In this document: positions 29,001-44,000 of the stretch, piece after piece
How the letters are laid out: each line of letters begins with the position of its first letter
Position numbering within the stretch: position 1 is the stretch's first letter
DNA from: Aquatica leii
Lineage: Eukaryota; Arthropoda; Insecta; Coleoptera; Lampyridae
DNA: 64,000 nt
NCBI GenBank assembly: GCA_035610365.1
Contig: CM069432.1
Coordinates: 225,268,532 to 225,332,531 of the forward strand
Direction: 5' to 3'
Made by a program: the position numbers and the translations under genes
Notes under the pieces: generated by a model
Told to the model about the DNA's origin: nothing
What the model saw: the letters and a program-made list of their open reading frames with translations, nothing else
Databases searched by the model: none

Positions 29001-32000
29001 ATTACAGTTTCTGACCAAGTTCTCCATTAAGTTGTAATCGTGGTAGGCACAAGCGGTATATTTTTAGCAAGAGTTGAAGAGGCTTCCAAAAATACTTTTT
29101 TAACAATTGATATCAAGTTTTTTACGTTAATATAGTAAATAGTTTTGATTTTCTGTTTTTATCAACCCATACAATTTCAAAAACAATATATAGCAATAGT
29201 TTTTTATTATAGATTTGTCAGGAATATTTTGTTTAGCATATTTTTTTAAAAAGTCACAGAGTATTTTATTTTTTGTTTTTTAGCTAACGGTATTCGGCAG
29301 TGATAAAAACTGTACACAATTCTTCAGTCAATTTTAAACGTTTTAAATGGGTTTTTGATCTTGTGTTTTTACATGATTTTTTCAATTTTTTTTATATTTA
29401 GACGATCTCGTAGCGTTGTAATCGGTTTATGCCAAAATGTTACTATCATCCGTCTTACAAACATTAGGCGGTAAATTTTTTCTAACCTATCATTGCTTTT
29501 GTTGTATTACTACTTATTTTTATTTAATATATGTAATTAATTTTAAATTATTAATTTTTGTTGTTGTCGTGTTTTTCATTTAAATGAGTTAACGTTTTTG
29601 AGATTTACTTAGACTCGTCAAATTTTTAGTGTATTAATTTTCAACTCAAGGTTACAGTTCACGACATAATGAAACACCTCTATGTATTTTTTATTGTTGA
29701 AATGCTGAATCAATTTTCTTTTTGTAAGTACAGTTTTGTTAATGTTTATATAATTGATTGTAATCATTGTCTGTATATTAATTAACTTGTTTATGTATTA
29801 AAATCTAGACACAATATTTGCAAAGAAAATGGTGTATTTTTTTGGAAACAAATTCTCAAAGAAAAGTGATCGTTTCTTTATTCATTTTTTATCTGATCAT
29901 AGTCATTTACTTATTCATCGTTTATAATCAACTAATTACAAAAAGCTGTTAAAAAAATAATTTCTAACAACAATAAAACTAATTCAAACTATCGTAAAAC
30001 AAGTTAACCTTTTTATTTGTATTTAATTAGGAGTTTTTTGTTACTAAAAGACATACACCTTATCATAATTGCACAACATTAATCATATAAACCACTACAA
30101 TTGTGGCTTAAGGCATTGATGCTGAAATAAAGGAAATGACAAATTAACAAACCGTTGAGATTACAAAAAATATATTTGATCAACCACTTAGCATTAATTT
30201 AACAAAACTTTTTAATTTGTTGATGATTTGTTATATTTTGGAACAAAAACAAAGTTTAATTAACCTTGTCTGGAATAAACAAAAATTTATCGACATACAT
30301 CTCTATACCTTATTTAATAACTATTAGACTTGGTAAGCCTAAAAGTCTGGGCGTTTAACTACGACGCGGTCTAAGCCAAAAGTCGCTTATAATTATAAAC
30401 AAAATAACCGTGAAAGCCTAAGATTTTATAAATTTTAAATACATTAAAATATAAGCAAACACATGCAAATTACTCAATGTCAGATTCCGAGCTTGAAGTC
30501 GTATTACTGTCATTATTAATAGCTATTATTAGTGGTTCTATTAAATTATCGACTATTCCTTCTAACTTGCACATCTTTTTTTCTTCTTTACCGACACGTT
30601 CCACACAATTTTTCCAATTGGTACTGGACACATTGGATGAAGCTTCTAGTAAAAGATTTTTTACTTCAGACAGCATGAAAGATTTATTTTTAGCTACTAC
30701 CTCGTTCTTTACTTAAGCCCATATGAGATCTATCAAATTTAACTTGCAATGTTACGCTAACAATCGTAACACTATTTTGTTAACTTTGTTTGCCATTTCA
30801 TCAATTGTATACCAATTATGTTGATACTTGTGTTTACCTATTTTTTATATAATTTTTTTTTATGCTGATGTAGGAATTTTGTCCACTCTTCGACTAGGGT
30901 ATAGTGCATTGTTCATTACAATATTAGTTCTTTATTGTAATTTTGTTAGAAATTCAGGAAACCATGTGTCAAATACCGCTGCATTCATGTTTTTGTGATA
31001 ATCTCCTTATTTCTTGCCTTTAAAAACTAATAATGCGTTTTAAACAAACCTTGCTGACCCAGCATGTAAAAGTCTTCCTTTTCCCGATAAACTCTTTAAT
31101 TTCGTTCTTAACCCTTCAACGAATCTTTGATGTTTGCTTGCTATACTTTTTTTTTACTTCATTTAAGTATTATCAAGATAAAATATAGATTTGTTCGTTG
31201 TTCTGTACTTGCTTTATGGTTCTTAAATATTTTCGCCTCCAATTAATAATATCGTTGCGTTCTACTAAATTGCTTTTATGACTTGTTTTCAGGTATCTAA
31301 AATATAAAATAAAATTTTTTATAACGGTTGTTTTCAGTCAAACTTCATTGAAATTTGTGGCAAATCTGGCTTGTTTTTTAAAGCTTTACTAATCTCATCC
31401 ATTGTCGGGATTTTATTTAAAAAAAAAAATAGTCAGTGTATTATTCTTCGAACATTGTTGTTAACTGTCTTAAGTGTTTGGAAGACACAATGTTGAGGAC
31501 TTGTAACAGTTTTTGTATCTTGGTATTCTTTTAAAACACGACATAGTTGATTTTGCAATGCTTACAAACAAAAAATCTACAAGTTATAATCTTCAATTTC
31601 TATCATCAACAAAACATACCTCCTTCACTCAAAATTTGCTTGTACATATAAATGATGCACTGCTTTTCTGCGACAGAGAAGTAGCTTAGGGCTAATCGTT
31701 TTCGCTTTTTTTGTAGCCATTCAACCACACCACCTGGCATTGCGTAATCTATAATCAAATATTGTAATACAAAATTCTTAGTTCTCAAAAAAACTTTTTT
31801 AATTAAATACAATTTCGCAGTGGTTTAAAACACCAAAATAGCACAAACGTTACAAAATGATGACAAATTTACCTAATTAATAAAATGAGTTATGCATTTT
31901 AAATTTTCATACGTTTCTACTGCATCTTGATTACGTTTATTTGTATTTTGAATGAAAAATGAATTGTTAGGTTCGGTAAGGAAAATATTAGCGAAATCCT

Positions 32001-35000
32001 TGATATCTTACAGACGTACATTTCCACACCAGCATAGATAACGAATAAAGCATGTGCGTGTGGTACAAAACCATAATAATGTTAGCAATTTGCTGCTCGT
32101 AACAAATGTAATATTTGATCTGCTTTAACTATTCATTCTTACGAGCTCTCTCAGGAAAACAGCTAACTTAAAATATACATGGACTATACGTACCTACTGT
32201 TTTAGGTGCATAAGTCGTCGTACGCAAAGTTTAAAAATGATTCTATTGAGAAAGCGTTTGTTTTTGAAATCAATAGTATACAGTAAAAAAAATTAGTGTA
32301 TTTTTACGTTGAGATTACATCTATACATTAAAGAACTTTCACAAGATGAGCAATGATTTTTGTAAAAAAATTACACATTTTTTTCAGTGTATGTGCACAT
32401 TTACAGCAAAAATTAGCTATGCCAAAACGACAATAATAAAAATATGGTTCTAAACAACAAATCTTTCAGAAATTTTTGACGGTAATTCTCTGTCTTATTT
32501 AAAAGTACGTATATTTTAATTGTATTAATTTTGCTTATTTTAATACATGTATTAAAAACTATTTGTGTCTACATCTGTATATAAATGCCACATAGTATTA
32601 ATTTACTAATCGTTGCTGTTTTGTACTGTACCTATGCAGAACGACGGTATTAGTTCCAATCTGTTACTAAATTAATGTTGTAGTTTTATTAACTAATTTT
32701 TACTTGTGGATTAGTCGATATATTTTTTACATAATATATATTTCATTACCATTTATGGTTTGACGGTTTCACATAGTATTAAATATTGACACAATTCTAA
32801 CATTATATAATATTTGTTTTTATTGTCTTACAAATGTGTGTGTAATTTATTAATTTTCTAAATGGATTTATTTTGTTTGTAATATGAGCATGCATTTTTG
32901 TTTTTTACGACAGGAAATGCCCAATAGTTTAGTTTGTGCGTCCGCAAAACCGTATTATCGTGACAATAAATGACAAATTATTGTTATATAAAATGTAAGG
33001 TAATTATATTAATGTAAATGTGTAATTTTCTGAACTACGCCATATTTAATGCGCGGTTTAGACTCTTCGAATAATGAGACCCAACACACGCCACTTATTA
33101 ATTATTATCTACCTGCGTATGTAATTCTCTGTAATCGAGGCAGCCAATGACTACATTTGTTTTTCCATCCTGCTAGTAGTAAGCATCGTGACGCTCGGGC
33201 GCTTATATCGCAGCACACCCCCTAACAAGGCCATATTGCTTTATATACAATTGATAATTTTCTACTGTGACCGTCATCTGCCATCAACCGCAAGAAAAAA
33301 TGCATGGAACATGTGATGCATAAATATTTATAACATGCAAACACTAGATTCAAAGAATCGCACTTGTTATCAATAAAAAAATGAATAAAATGACACCTTT
33401 ATTTTAATTGCATAAAAATATAATTATCATTTACTATTATCTTCTTGGAAGAAAATCTTTCTTTTATTTGCATTGAAGCACTGCTCTGTTAAGCATGAAA
33501 TTACCCTTAAACACACAGCCGCCAGGAAACGTGATAATGATACTCAACTAAACTGTTTATACTATACTCTTTACTAATCCTTAATAATTACATCAACTTT
33601 TACTTCTCGTTCTCGTATTTCTTCGAGAACTTCTTGATAAAATGTCTTCTTCAGCTGTTTGTATTTTTGAATATATTTTTTTACGTAATCAAAAACTTGA
33701 TTTTTGTTTAATAGATTTAAAAAATCGTAGTTTTGATCATATTATTTAACTTTTTATGAGTAACGTTGGTTGACTATATTAACACAGTTTTAAATTACAC
33801 ATACGAATGATAGATTTCTATGTACCTAACTTCAGAATTCTAAGGAAAATGGTGAATAAAATAATAATAAATAAAATGTAAAAATGTTCTTTATAAATTT
33901 AAGCTTTTATCAGACTATTATATTAAAAACAAGTATAACGCTTCTAATTAATTATTTTAATAGTACTATGCAACTTGCCAAACTTTATTTAATTTCTAAT
34001 TTATTTCTACTATTAACATACAACCGAACCGGTTTTGTTTTCGCTTGTTTAATGTTGCGTATGATAAAAATAGATAATAATAATTGCTTTAATAAACCAT
34101 GTCAGTCATTCGATCAATAAAAGCATGCTACCATTTTACCGATTTTATAATGGAACTAATAAATTACAGATCCGCTGTGAGATAATTTTTTTATACAATT
34201 GCAAAGTTTAGTTTGGGTTAATTCAAATTATTACCAAAAACGATTAGCGAAACAAAATTATCCATTATTAAGATTTAAAAAAGCGAAAAACAAGTTTTCG
34301 ATTCACGAGTTCGCCCTTTAAAAAGAATTTCGAGATAATCGAACAAGATATAAATATAATAACATAATGTGACCATATTTAAAATGTCCCAAGGAAATAA
34401 ATAACGAACACTAAAGGATTATGAAAGAGTAATTACACTTGCATGTATCAAAGCGTTCCAAGTAGCCAAACTGCCCGAAGCTGTGCACTCGACTGCATGC
34501 AACAATGCTCTCACGCAACTAGGCAGAAGCACACACAGATCAGGACAATTCTTTTAATGTCCTTTAATTTAAATTTATGCGGTTGTGCTTTGAGTTTTTA
34601 GGAACAATTATGGTTATTGTAATTTATTTGTAAATACCGCATCCTTTTCTGCAAACTACGGAAACGTTGACAAAACCTATTCAGTTTATTATTTCTCTTC
34701 CAATTTAACCAATTTATAAGTGTAATTAGTTCCACACTTGTTATTAGTTTTATTTTGTTTTATTGTTAGTATGCCAATTGATGTAACTTTTTTCCCACAA
34801 TACATTCTTAGAATTTTTTTTGCATTTTTTGGATATGTTTTCAGGCAATTCTGTTTCATTGTAAGTTTAGTTTATGCGGAGTGTTTTAAATATTATACTC
34901 AAATAGATAATGTATGTAATTATAATAAAACATTGCGTAAATTAGCGTTACATAAAATTGAGATAAAATGTAAAAAAACCAAAGTTTGAGATATAGAGTT

Positions 35001-38000
35001 GGCGTTGCTTGAAAATCTTATATACTTTTTAAATTATTCTTTAAATAATTTTTAATATAAGTTTTATAAACTTTAACAAAATTCACATATATATTTTTTT
35101 AATTTTGCCAATAGCGCTTAGAAAAACAATAAATAAACAATTCAGTCGTTTACGAATGCGTTAATTACATTGCAAATATTATTGCATAAACTATTACATT
35201 GGTTGATAAAGAAAAGCATTTTTTGCTAAGTATGATCAATTGCTATTGATTGATGATACCATGTGGTTTTAAAAAGTTGTTGACAAATTTTGACAACTAA
35301 TCGAATCCTGTTTTTATAATCAATAAATTTTTATTGCATTAGTATTTGTTTTACGTTTACAGTAAATTAAAACTTTATTAAAAGTAAATTATGATTAAAT
35401 ATATGCAAAATTGTTTCTACTTTTTTATACTGCATACCGTAACGATGTCGTGTGTAGCTGCTTTCTTTTGACACTTGTACCTTTGAAATAATTTTACCGA
35501 TTATTTAAAGTATTGTTTTATTAGCATAACTTTTTGCAAACTTATCATTTCTAATAATTTTATATGTATTTCAAATACAAACTAATGAAAATTAATTAGT
35601 AAAATAATTCAAATAAAATGATTTAATAAAAATACTTTTTCTTAGCATGTCTACATCAATATCGAATGCAAAACATACATTTTATTAGTTTTTAGCACAG
35701 TATTTCATCCGTAGTGCCTATATATTTTCTTAACCTTTGGATTTACAAGCAATTTTTGAAGCGCCGATTACCAAGTGGGGTCAGATTTGACCCCAAGTTT
35801 TTTTTTCTTACTTTGTAAAGAAAAAACGATTAATTTCTAATGGTAACCTTTATTAATATTTTAAATTAAGATTTCATATAAACTAATAAAAATATAAAAA
35901 TAAAATGTAAACATAAATTAGTGAGGGCAACAACTATTACATATTAATGTAGTTTGTTTCTGGCAATGTTGTTTACATACAAAGAGTTTGCACTTTTCAC
36001 ATGTTTCCGAACATTTTTTGTCATTTGCTCTTGGACATATCTTACAACGACCTCTTTTTGGGCGAGCGATAGCTTCGTCTTGCGGTCCCACTTCCTCTGG
36101 TTCTGTGTCTGCCAAAACCATTGCTATTGCAGTCTGCACATGTCTTGGTAATCCTTGAAGTGTACGTTTTTTGATATGTGGGATTATTAATTCAAACCCA
36201 AGTTTTTGCAAAAATAATCTCCTTCGGGATGTTTTCCCTTTTTCAAAATTTCCAAATTTCGTAGTGTATAGAATAAATGCATTCGTGGCAGCAATATCAA
36301 GGAAATTAAAAAATGGAACAAGAGGTCAGCGATTTGTATTTCTTCTGCATGAGTATTCCTTCACCATTTTATAGACGCTGTCCACAGTTCCTTTGCAGTA
36401 GCTCCTTCGCCAGACATAGACATAGACATAGACGTAAAAAAGTTATTTGTGGTAATACTATAACCCTCTGTCAAACCCTCAACCAAATCCAAAACTACCC
36501 GCTTCCTTAGAAATGAAATTTTATACTCGTGCATAAAACGATAAAATTGTGTTTTACCTTGTTCCCGTTCTGGAGCGTTGTCTACCATTCCAGTATATAT
36601 TTAGAAATTCCAGCAATATCTGTGACCAACATCGCATAAAGCCCAGATTTTAATTCCGTATTTATCTGGCTTCGACTTCATATACACTCGAAAGGGACAT
36701 TTTCCACGGAAAGGAACAAGTTGTTCATCAATACATACTTCAGCATTAGGGTTATTCGATTTTTTTTCAATTTGCAGCGAGAATATCGTGAATGTTACGA
36801 ATAGCTGCTAATTTAACTGTTGCCCGTCATTCTTCTCGGATGTCCATATCGTCAAATCGAATGTATTTCAAAAGGTCTCTCATTCGATTACGAGACATTG
36901 CAGCACAAAAAAAATGGTCTATGGAGAGACATGTATTTCGTAGTCCACAGCTCCAATATTGGTTCTTGGCGTGCTTTCAAACCACCAGCTAAAAGCAGTA
37001 ATCCAAAAAATGCATGTAACTCATCAGCATCTACTGGCTTCCACGCATCGGCTACAATTCTTCTAGCTCGAATGTTTGTGTCTCTAAATATTATGCCCAT
37101 AATGTCTTCCAAGATAAAATAATGGAAAGCATCTAGGCATGTTGAAATATGTTCACTGAATTTTGTTAATCCTGGCGGTGTTTTTAGAATATTTTGCTGA
37201 TTTTGTCTTCTAACATGAGGCTTATCTTTTTTCCATATGGAACCATCTTTACCCACCAGTATATCTTTATCAGTGGGCGAATTATCATTACTGTCATCAA
37301 ATATAAGATTTTTTTTAACTATTATATACTTTTTATGCATAAAATGAGATTTAAACTGTTATTGGTGATAATTAAATTTAAGCACTTCCCATATATAATT
37401 TATTTATTAATTATTAGGTACATGTTATAACCATTTTGGTTATTATCAGGCTTCTAAAGTTATAACGAAAGTAAAATCTAAACCATAAATTGTTATTATT
37501 ATACATACAATTTATAAACAAACAAATTAATTAATTTAAAAATTTACAAGTCATGTCAAAATGACAATATAAATTAAACAAATTTTTGTATGCAATGTAC
37601 GCATATAAAATTAATTTAATAAAATCAAAAACAAGAAAAATAAAAATAATTTAAAACAAAATAAAAAATGCTATTTAAGAAACAAAAAACATTTATCAAA
37701 ATTAACAATTTCATTTAAACAAGCATCTGGTTTCAAATTCTTTTTTTTCTAGAAAAATTAATTTAGGGCTTTTATTACAAATACAAATTTTATGGTTAGT
37801 TTTTAAATTAAAAGAATGGTGATCTTCTAATATCTGATTACCAAAAAAATATTTATTAGACGAATTAATACCAACATTCTTGTTTTTAACGTAAGAAAAG
37901 TGTTTAGCTCTTCTGGTTTGAAATTTACGACCGGTTTGTCCAATATAAATCAGAATTGCAACAACTACAATTTAATTTATAAACACCAGATTTATTCAGA

Positions 38001-41000
38001 ATATAATTTTGAATTAAAATTCTTCAGGACTTAGGCCAATTTTTTTATTCTTAATTACGTTTTTAAATTTTAATTAACTATATAAAAGGCGACGTTTCGA
38101 TTTATTAAAATCATAATCATGCCAATTAAATTAATTTTTTTTTAAAACATTTAATCATGTATTAAAAATTTATATAAACTATAAAATAACACTACACACG
38201 TTCTAAAATAGTTTTAGGTTAACATCAGGTTTAACCTGTTAAGAATCAAACAATTTGGCCTAAATCACGAAGAAATTTAATTGAAAATTATTGTACAAAT
38301 ATCAAGGCCGTCGTAGTAACATAAATAGCAAAATTCAGAATATCAATTTTATCTTTATTATTAACAAACAAAAATTATAAATTAAACTTAGATAAACAAA
38401 AAAAGTTAATATTATAATGTTTAAATAGATTTTAAAATGGAAAAGAAGATGAACCAATGTAAGAAAGAGAAAAAATTGTGAGAAACTGGAGTAAGAGTTT
38501 AATACTAATAGAATAACAAATTTAGTTTTGAAGTTTTTTGAGCATATTTAGTAGATAATTATTATTATTATTATCTAATTATAAAGTGAAATTACTGTGA
38601 TATGCCTTTTGCAATTATAAACTGTTTGAAATTTTTTTTCCAAAAAAAAATTGAATAAGTACTGGTGCTAGTATATTAGTTTTTTAAAAAAATTTTTAAC
38701 TTTACTTGTTCCTACATTGTCAAATCGAAAAAACACTGGTAGAAATTGAAAATGAGAGCAAGACATAGTTCCATGAATAATTGGAGGAGCACAATCTTTT
38801 TTAGAGCACCACAACAATATAGTTGGTTCTTTTGTAGCTTTTAGAGGTCCTAGTATTAGAACTAAGCCGACGTATGATTTTATTTCGACAGCATCAGTTG
38901 GTTTCAAAGTACGTTACTTTTTATTTACGTTTTTTCATTCCAGTATTTGAACGTCTAAAAATGAAGAGAGAAATATTTAGGTACTAAAAAATAAGCGTAA
39001 TACCTATTTTATTTTTTCATTTGTGTGCTTCACGTTGTGAACAAATATTCTGACTATACTTAGTTCGACCTGGTTTTTCCTGGTTATGTTTTCAGTGCCG
39101 TGGCGTTTTAATCTAAAAAGATATTCCATTTTATTTCATTTTTGGAGCTGTAAAATAAATTAGTTTGTTCCACATAAACCACAAAATTCTCTGCATTTAC
39201 TGAATAGTTTTCTACTGTTATAATATCTTCTACTATGTTTGTGGTTTCTGGTTTACCATCACTGTCTTCATCAATGTCTTGAATTTTTATATCTACATTA
39301 TCTACTTCATCATCCATCAATAGCTCCAATTCCGCATTAGTAGAATTTTTGGGATCACAAAACGTTGTAAACGTTATAAATACACATCAAAACACAAGAC
39401 TAATGTACCAAACAATTATTTTTTTACAGCGACTTACCGAGAGGTTCAACTGATACTTGTTCTTGCAAGTTTTGACAAAAACCATGTAATTATTATTGCA
39501 CTAGACATGCACAATTGCACTGAACAAAGTGTAACGTCAAATCCATGTAAAGTAAAAATTGACATCATAAAGATTACAATTTTTTAATCAAAGATTTTAC
39601 TGCTGGTTGTGAGCACTTGCCGGAATAATATTTTGTAAATATTAATTGATTGAAATAAAATTACAAGAAAATAATTCTCTTGGTATGATAAACCCAAAAC
39701 GCTTTAAACTCTTTGTTGCTAACGTCTTCATAATGGATTTTGGAATATTATTAGTCTCAATTGGAATCTAAAGGTTTCAATCGAGAAAAAACCAAACCAT
39801 ACTTCGTACTTTTTTGTACGAAATCAATTTCTGTTTTAGATGTACGGTTAAGGTATCATGTATGGGATGAAAGGTTTGCACTTTAAATGTCTCCCATTTA
39901 GTTAGACTGATGGCTGAGGGCCATCAAAAAATGTCTGGTGTAAGCGTCTGCCTATTGTTCTTTGAAGTGAGTTGTAGTCAGGTTCCGGATTTTACTCTTT
40001 GGCGGACAATTAGAAGCAATCAGCCTTATTTCTAAGGTTACTTATAAAATCTTCAAGTGAAGTAAACAAATTAGTTACAACGTCTATTGTTATTGTTTCT
40101 TTATAAAGACAATTACTTGTTTTGTCGATTCTTTCTAATATGGTGCTCCAAATTTCGATCAGGGTGATAAATTTTGGGTTTTTCATTTTTCTGGATAGTC
40201 TAAGAGCTTTGTGTCTAGTTTCTTTTATCTGCTTAGTATGCTCTGCAATAAATATCAAATTTTCTATAATTTGTTTATAAACAGAATGCAAGGCGCGTTT
40301 GTAAAAGATTTTTAAGGTTCTTAAAACCTAAACATTCTATCAATTTATACCATCGATAGGTAGAACTCGAAAAAAGTTGTATGGTTTCTGAACCATTTGA
40401 AAATAACTTGTTGCCTCTAATACGCACCCAGCGGCATGGACACCAACCAAGTTTAGAAAACATGCCGCACATGGTACAAATGTAGCGAATTAACATTTTT
40501 CCTTAATTTTTGTTTGTAAACCAGCATACTTTCTTAACATATTTGTAGTATTGTCGTAGCTTTGTCCTCGTTTATATAGGAATATTACGATTTTCTAAAA
40601 AGATGGTTTTTGCTAAATACTCAGATTTATGTTCTTTGATAGGTATGAATTTCAGAAACCTTTCAATGGGAACACGGTCTTTTACGTATCGAATTATAAA
40701 CTTGTTTTTTTATTACGTCAATAAACACAGTACAAGTAGTTGCTGATAGATAAAAAATGTTTTTTTTTTAAGGTTCGAAATTTTATTTAAGTAATCTACA
40801 ATAAATGAATAAAACTCACTTAATGAGTCTACATATCCTAAATAAGTCCTATTGTTGGGAAAGCCAAGAATCTAATTATCACAGCAAAACGGCAGCCCTT
40901 TCGATGCCAAAAATTGTGACAATCTGTTTAATACATTTTTCCAGTAATTCATTACTTTTTGTTGTTGAGATAATAAATCAGTGTCTACTCTACCAACCGT

Positions 41001-44000
41001 TTTAGTTTCCGTTGATTAACTTATTATAGATTGCCTATGTGCTGGACTATTCTCATGTTTTAAAAGTATGAGAGTAATGTGTTTCCGATCATTACATCCG
41101 GCATGTCATCCACTCGGAGAGCATAACTTTATATCTAAAGGATTAAATCAGTAGCATAAAAAACAAAGCACAGATTTTTTCGATGGTAAATACAGCAACC
41201 ATTTTCATCAACGCAACGTTTCTCAATTTACAATTAAATAATGTATATATATTTATATAACTAGTTACTGATTCACCATCTGCTTCTTTATTGTAGTTTC
41301 TGGATGCATCGTCACAATCTTTATTTTGAAAACATGTAGGGTCCTTACGAATGCAAATGTCGCTTTTATTTTCTGCAAAATTTTTATTGAAATTATAGAC
41401 GGGGTTGTACAACATGTTGGCATTGTTTTTTTGATTTTTCTATTATGTATGTATGTCACATTTCTTTCGTGTATTATTGTTAGTTTTGATGCTATGCCTT
41501 TTTTTGACCTAAGTAATTTCGTTTTTACGTTGTTTATTTTTATTTTGTCCTTTTTGTGTCTGCCTGTTTTTGTTGCGTAGGTCAGTAATGACCTCATTGT
41601 TTTATATACTCTCACTTTGCTTTATGTAGTGAGACATTTGCTTCTCTTTATGGTTTGTCGTAGGCAGCTACTAACTTTCGGCGCTTTAGTCGTTTTTCTC
41701 ACTGGTGCTTTCAACTCCCTGGTAGTTTTGTTTTCCAAATCTAATCTACATTTGTTTAGTTCTCTGCAAATTAGAGAACTGGGTCTTCTGCATATTGTAT
41801 TTTTGTACCCTTATATATTAAGTGAGTAGTGTTCTCTTTTTATTCTATTTTTCACTTTGTGGATTATTTGGTCCATTATCCTATTGAACAATGTCGGGTT
41901 GAGCGAGTCCTTTTGTCGTATTCTTCTTTCTATGTTTATGTATTCCGTTTTTTTGTGGCATTCTGACCTCTCTTTTGTTATCTACAATTATTTCTTTAAT
42001 TAACATTATTTTGTTTTTTATTTTTTTGTTTGCAAGAGTTTCATAGTGTCGTTCCGTTTTACACTATCGAAGGCATTTTTTAAGAATATGAAACTATTTT
42101 TCAGATAATAAAAACCGTGTCTTATAGTGCTACGGTTTTGTTGTTGCTTTGTTGTTCCTCAGCTATATCTAATCTTTGTCCTATCTTATCTTTTATTATA
42201 ATATATTCCATAAGGTGATATCTCGATATGTCCAAATATAAATATGATTACATTGCATATTTCATATAACTCTCGGTGCCTTTCTGTTTTTTAATCCCTT
42301 TATTCGCATGTTTTTTATTTTAATATGTTTTATTGTTATGTTTACTTTCCTTAGAAGAAATCCATTATCCATGATTTATATATTACTCAATAAATTCATA
42401 TTTAATTATGGAGTATTACATTTATTATATTATATGTATACAAAACAGTAAATTTTTGTAAGTTAATTAGAAAGTATTTATTGATACAATTATTTGTTAT
42501 TTACGTTTTTCTTTATATTATAAATCAACAATAAATAAAAAAAATTAGTAACCAATTATAAAACAGTAAAAATTGAGTTAGAACGTTTCCTTATTAAAAC
42601 TATATTTTTGCATAATTACTTTAAAAACCCGATTAATTTTTTTTTAAATACTATTAAGTTTAAAATTTAACACAAGACCGTTGTTTTGCTACATTTATTT
42701 GTTTATGGCTTAGATTTGGAACCTTTTATAAATGTCTCATCGTCTTAAACTGGTTTATTTATTTTGTTTTTTACGGTGACCTTGTTATATCTTCTTGCAG
42801 CTATAATTTATTAATTTTTATACAAACAGTTTTTGCCTCTTTGTATTACTTTTTGATTAAAAAGTGTTTATGGCAATTGAAAGGTTTAATTTTTTTCAAA
42901 CAAAGTTATGCAATTTATCTAAATCTATACATATATTTACTATTCATCTACAAAAAGTATTTTATTTAGTGTTTATTACACAAGTTTTATCTGCAAAATC
43001 GATTTTTAATTAAGTTGTATTTTCCAAAAAGCAATTACTTCTAAGTAGCTTTAAACATCAATTTAACTTTTTTCTTATAAATTTAATTGTGTCTAAATAC
43101 AAAATTGTTATATTTTAATAAACAGCTTTACACTTGAGCATATTTACGATGTAAAGTATGTTTAGAATAAAAACAGTGTTAGAATGCTAAAAAATATTAT
43201 GTTAAGTATTATGTGAAATTATTAAACAAAAAGTTGCAATTATTTTAATGGCAGTTTATTGCATCGCAACAAAAAAATTCTTTCTGAAAGCTTAACCAAG
43301 AATATTTGATCAATATTTCTTTTAAGAAAAACTAGCGTCATTACAGTCATATGAAAAAGTTAAATTACCAGACTATTGAAACTGGTCTGATTATTTATTT
43401 CAGACATGTCATCGATGATTTTTAAAGCGCGTACTGATTTGTTTGTATTGAACGTGATTGAATTTTTAAATGTGCAATTTAACAAGTTGTTTTTATACGT
43501 ACTTAAAAATGAGGTTACAAAAATATTAAAAACTTTATCTTATATGTCATCAATATAATTTGTGTTGTTTTTTAGGCACTTTAAGACCACCTGGTTTAAT
43601 TGGAGGTAGCAAACCAAAAGTAGCAACTCCCGCAGTTGTTTCGAAAATAGAACAATACAAACGCGAAAATCCTACAATTTTTGCTTGGGAAATCAGAGAG
43701 CGATTGATATCAGAAGGTAAGTTTTTACACGTAACTATCGATAAATGTATTCATTATTTAAAATTACATGTAAAAGTAAGTAAAACGCAACAATAACTTT
43801 ACACGATTTTTGTGCGTGTGATTTTTCATAACGTTAATTAAATAATTTTTTCGTGACGATTTCAAAAGTTTTAATGAAAGCGTGTGAAATAATACGCTTT
43901 AGTTAAATATCAGCTTATTGCATAACTATAGCTAAAAACTTAATTGCACACTTAAAGCAAGTCCAAATCGCAAATACCAAAATTATGATTTAAAACCTGC

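Larger units (their letters stand above)
14046..43575 (+). other. eyg: eyg intron, 29.5 kb, transposon-filled
   Basis: It is bounded by GTAAGC and TTTAG, and its ends pair in phase with the flanking exons. It holds most of the transposon relics listed separately. Less AT-rich, more complex stretches that match no element (about 14050-14900, 20640-21060, 21990-22140, 32900-33310, 34420-34560) are the places to look for enhancers. Confidence 0.9.

Noticed and set aside
41326-41829. Plus-strand hydrophobic frames resembling membrane proteins
   Set aside because: They are antisense shadows of the LINE reverse transcriptase fragment.
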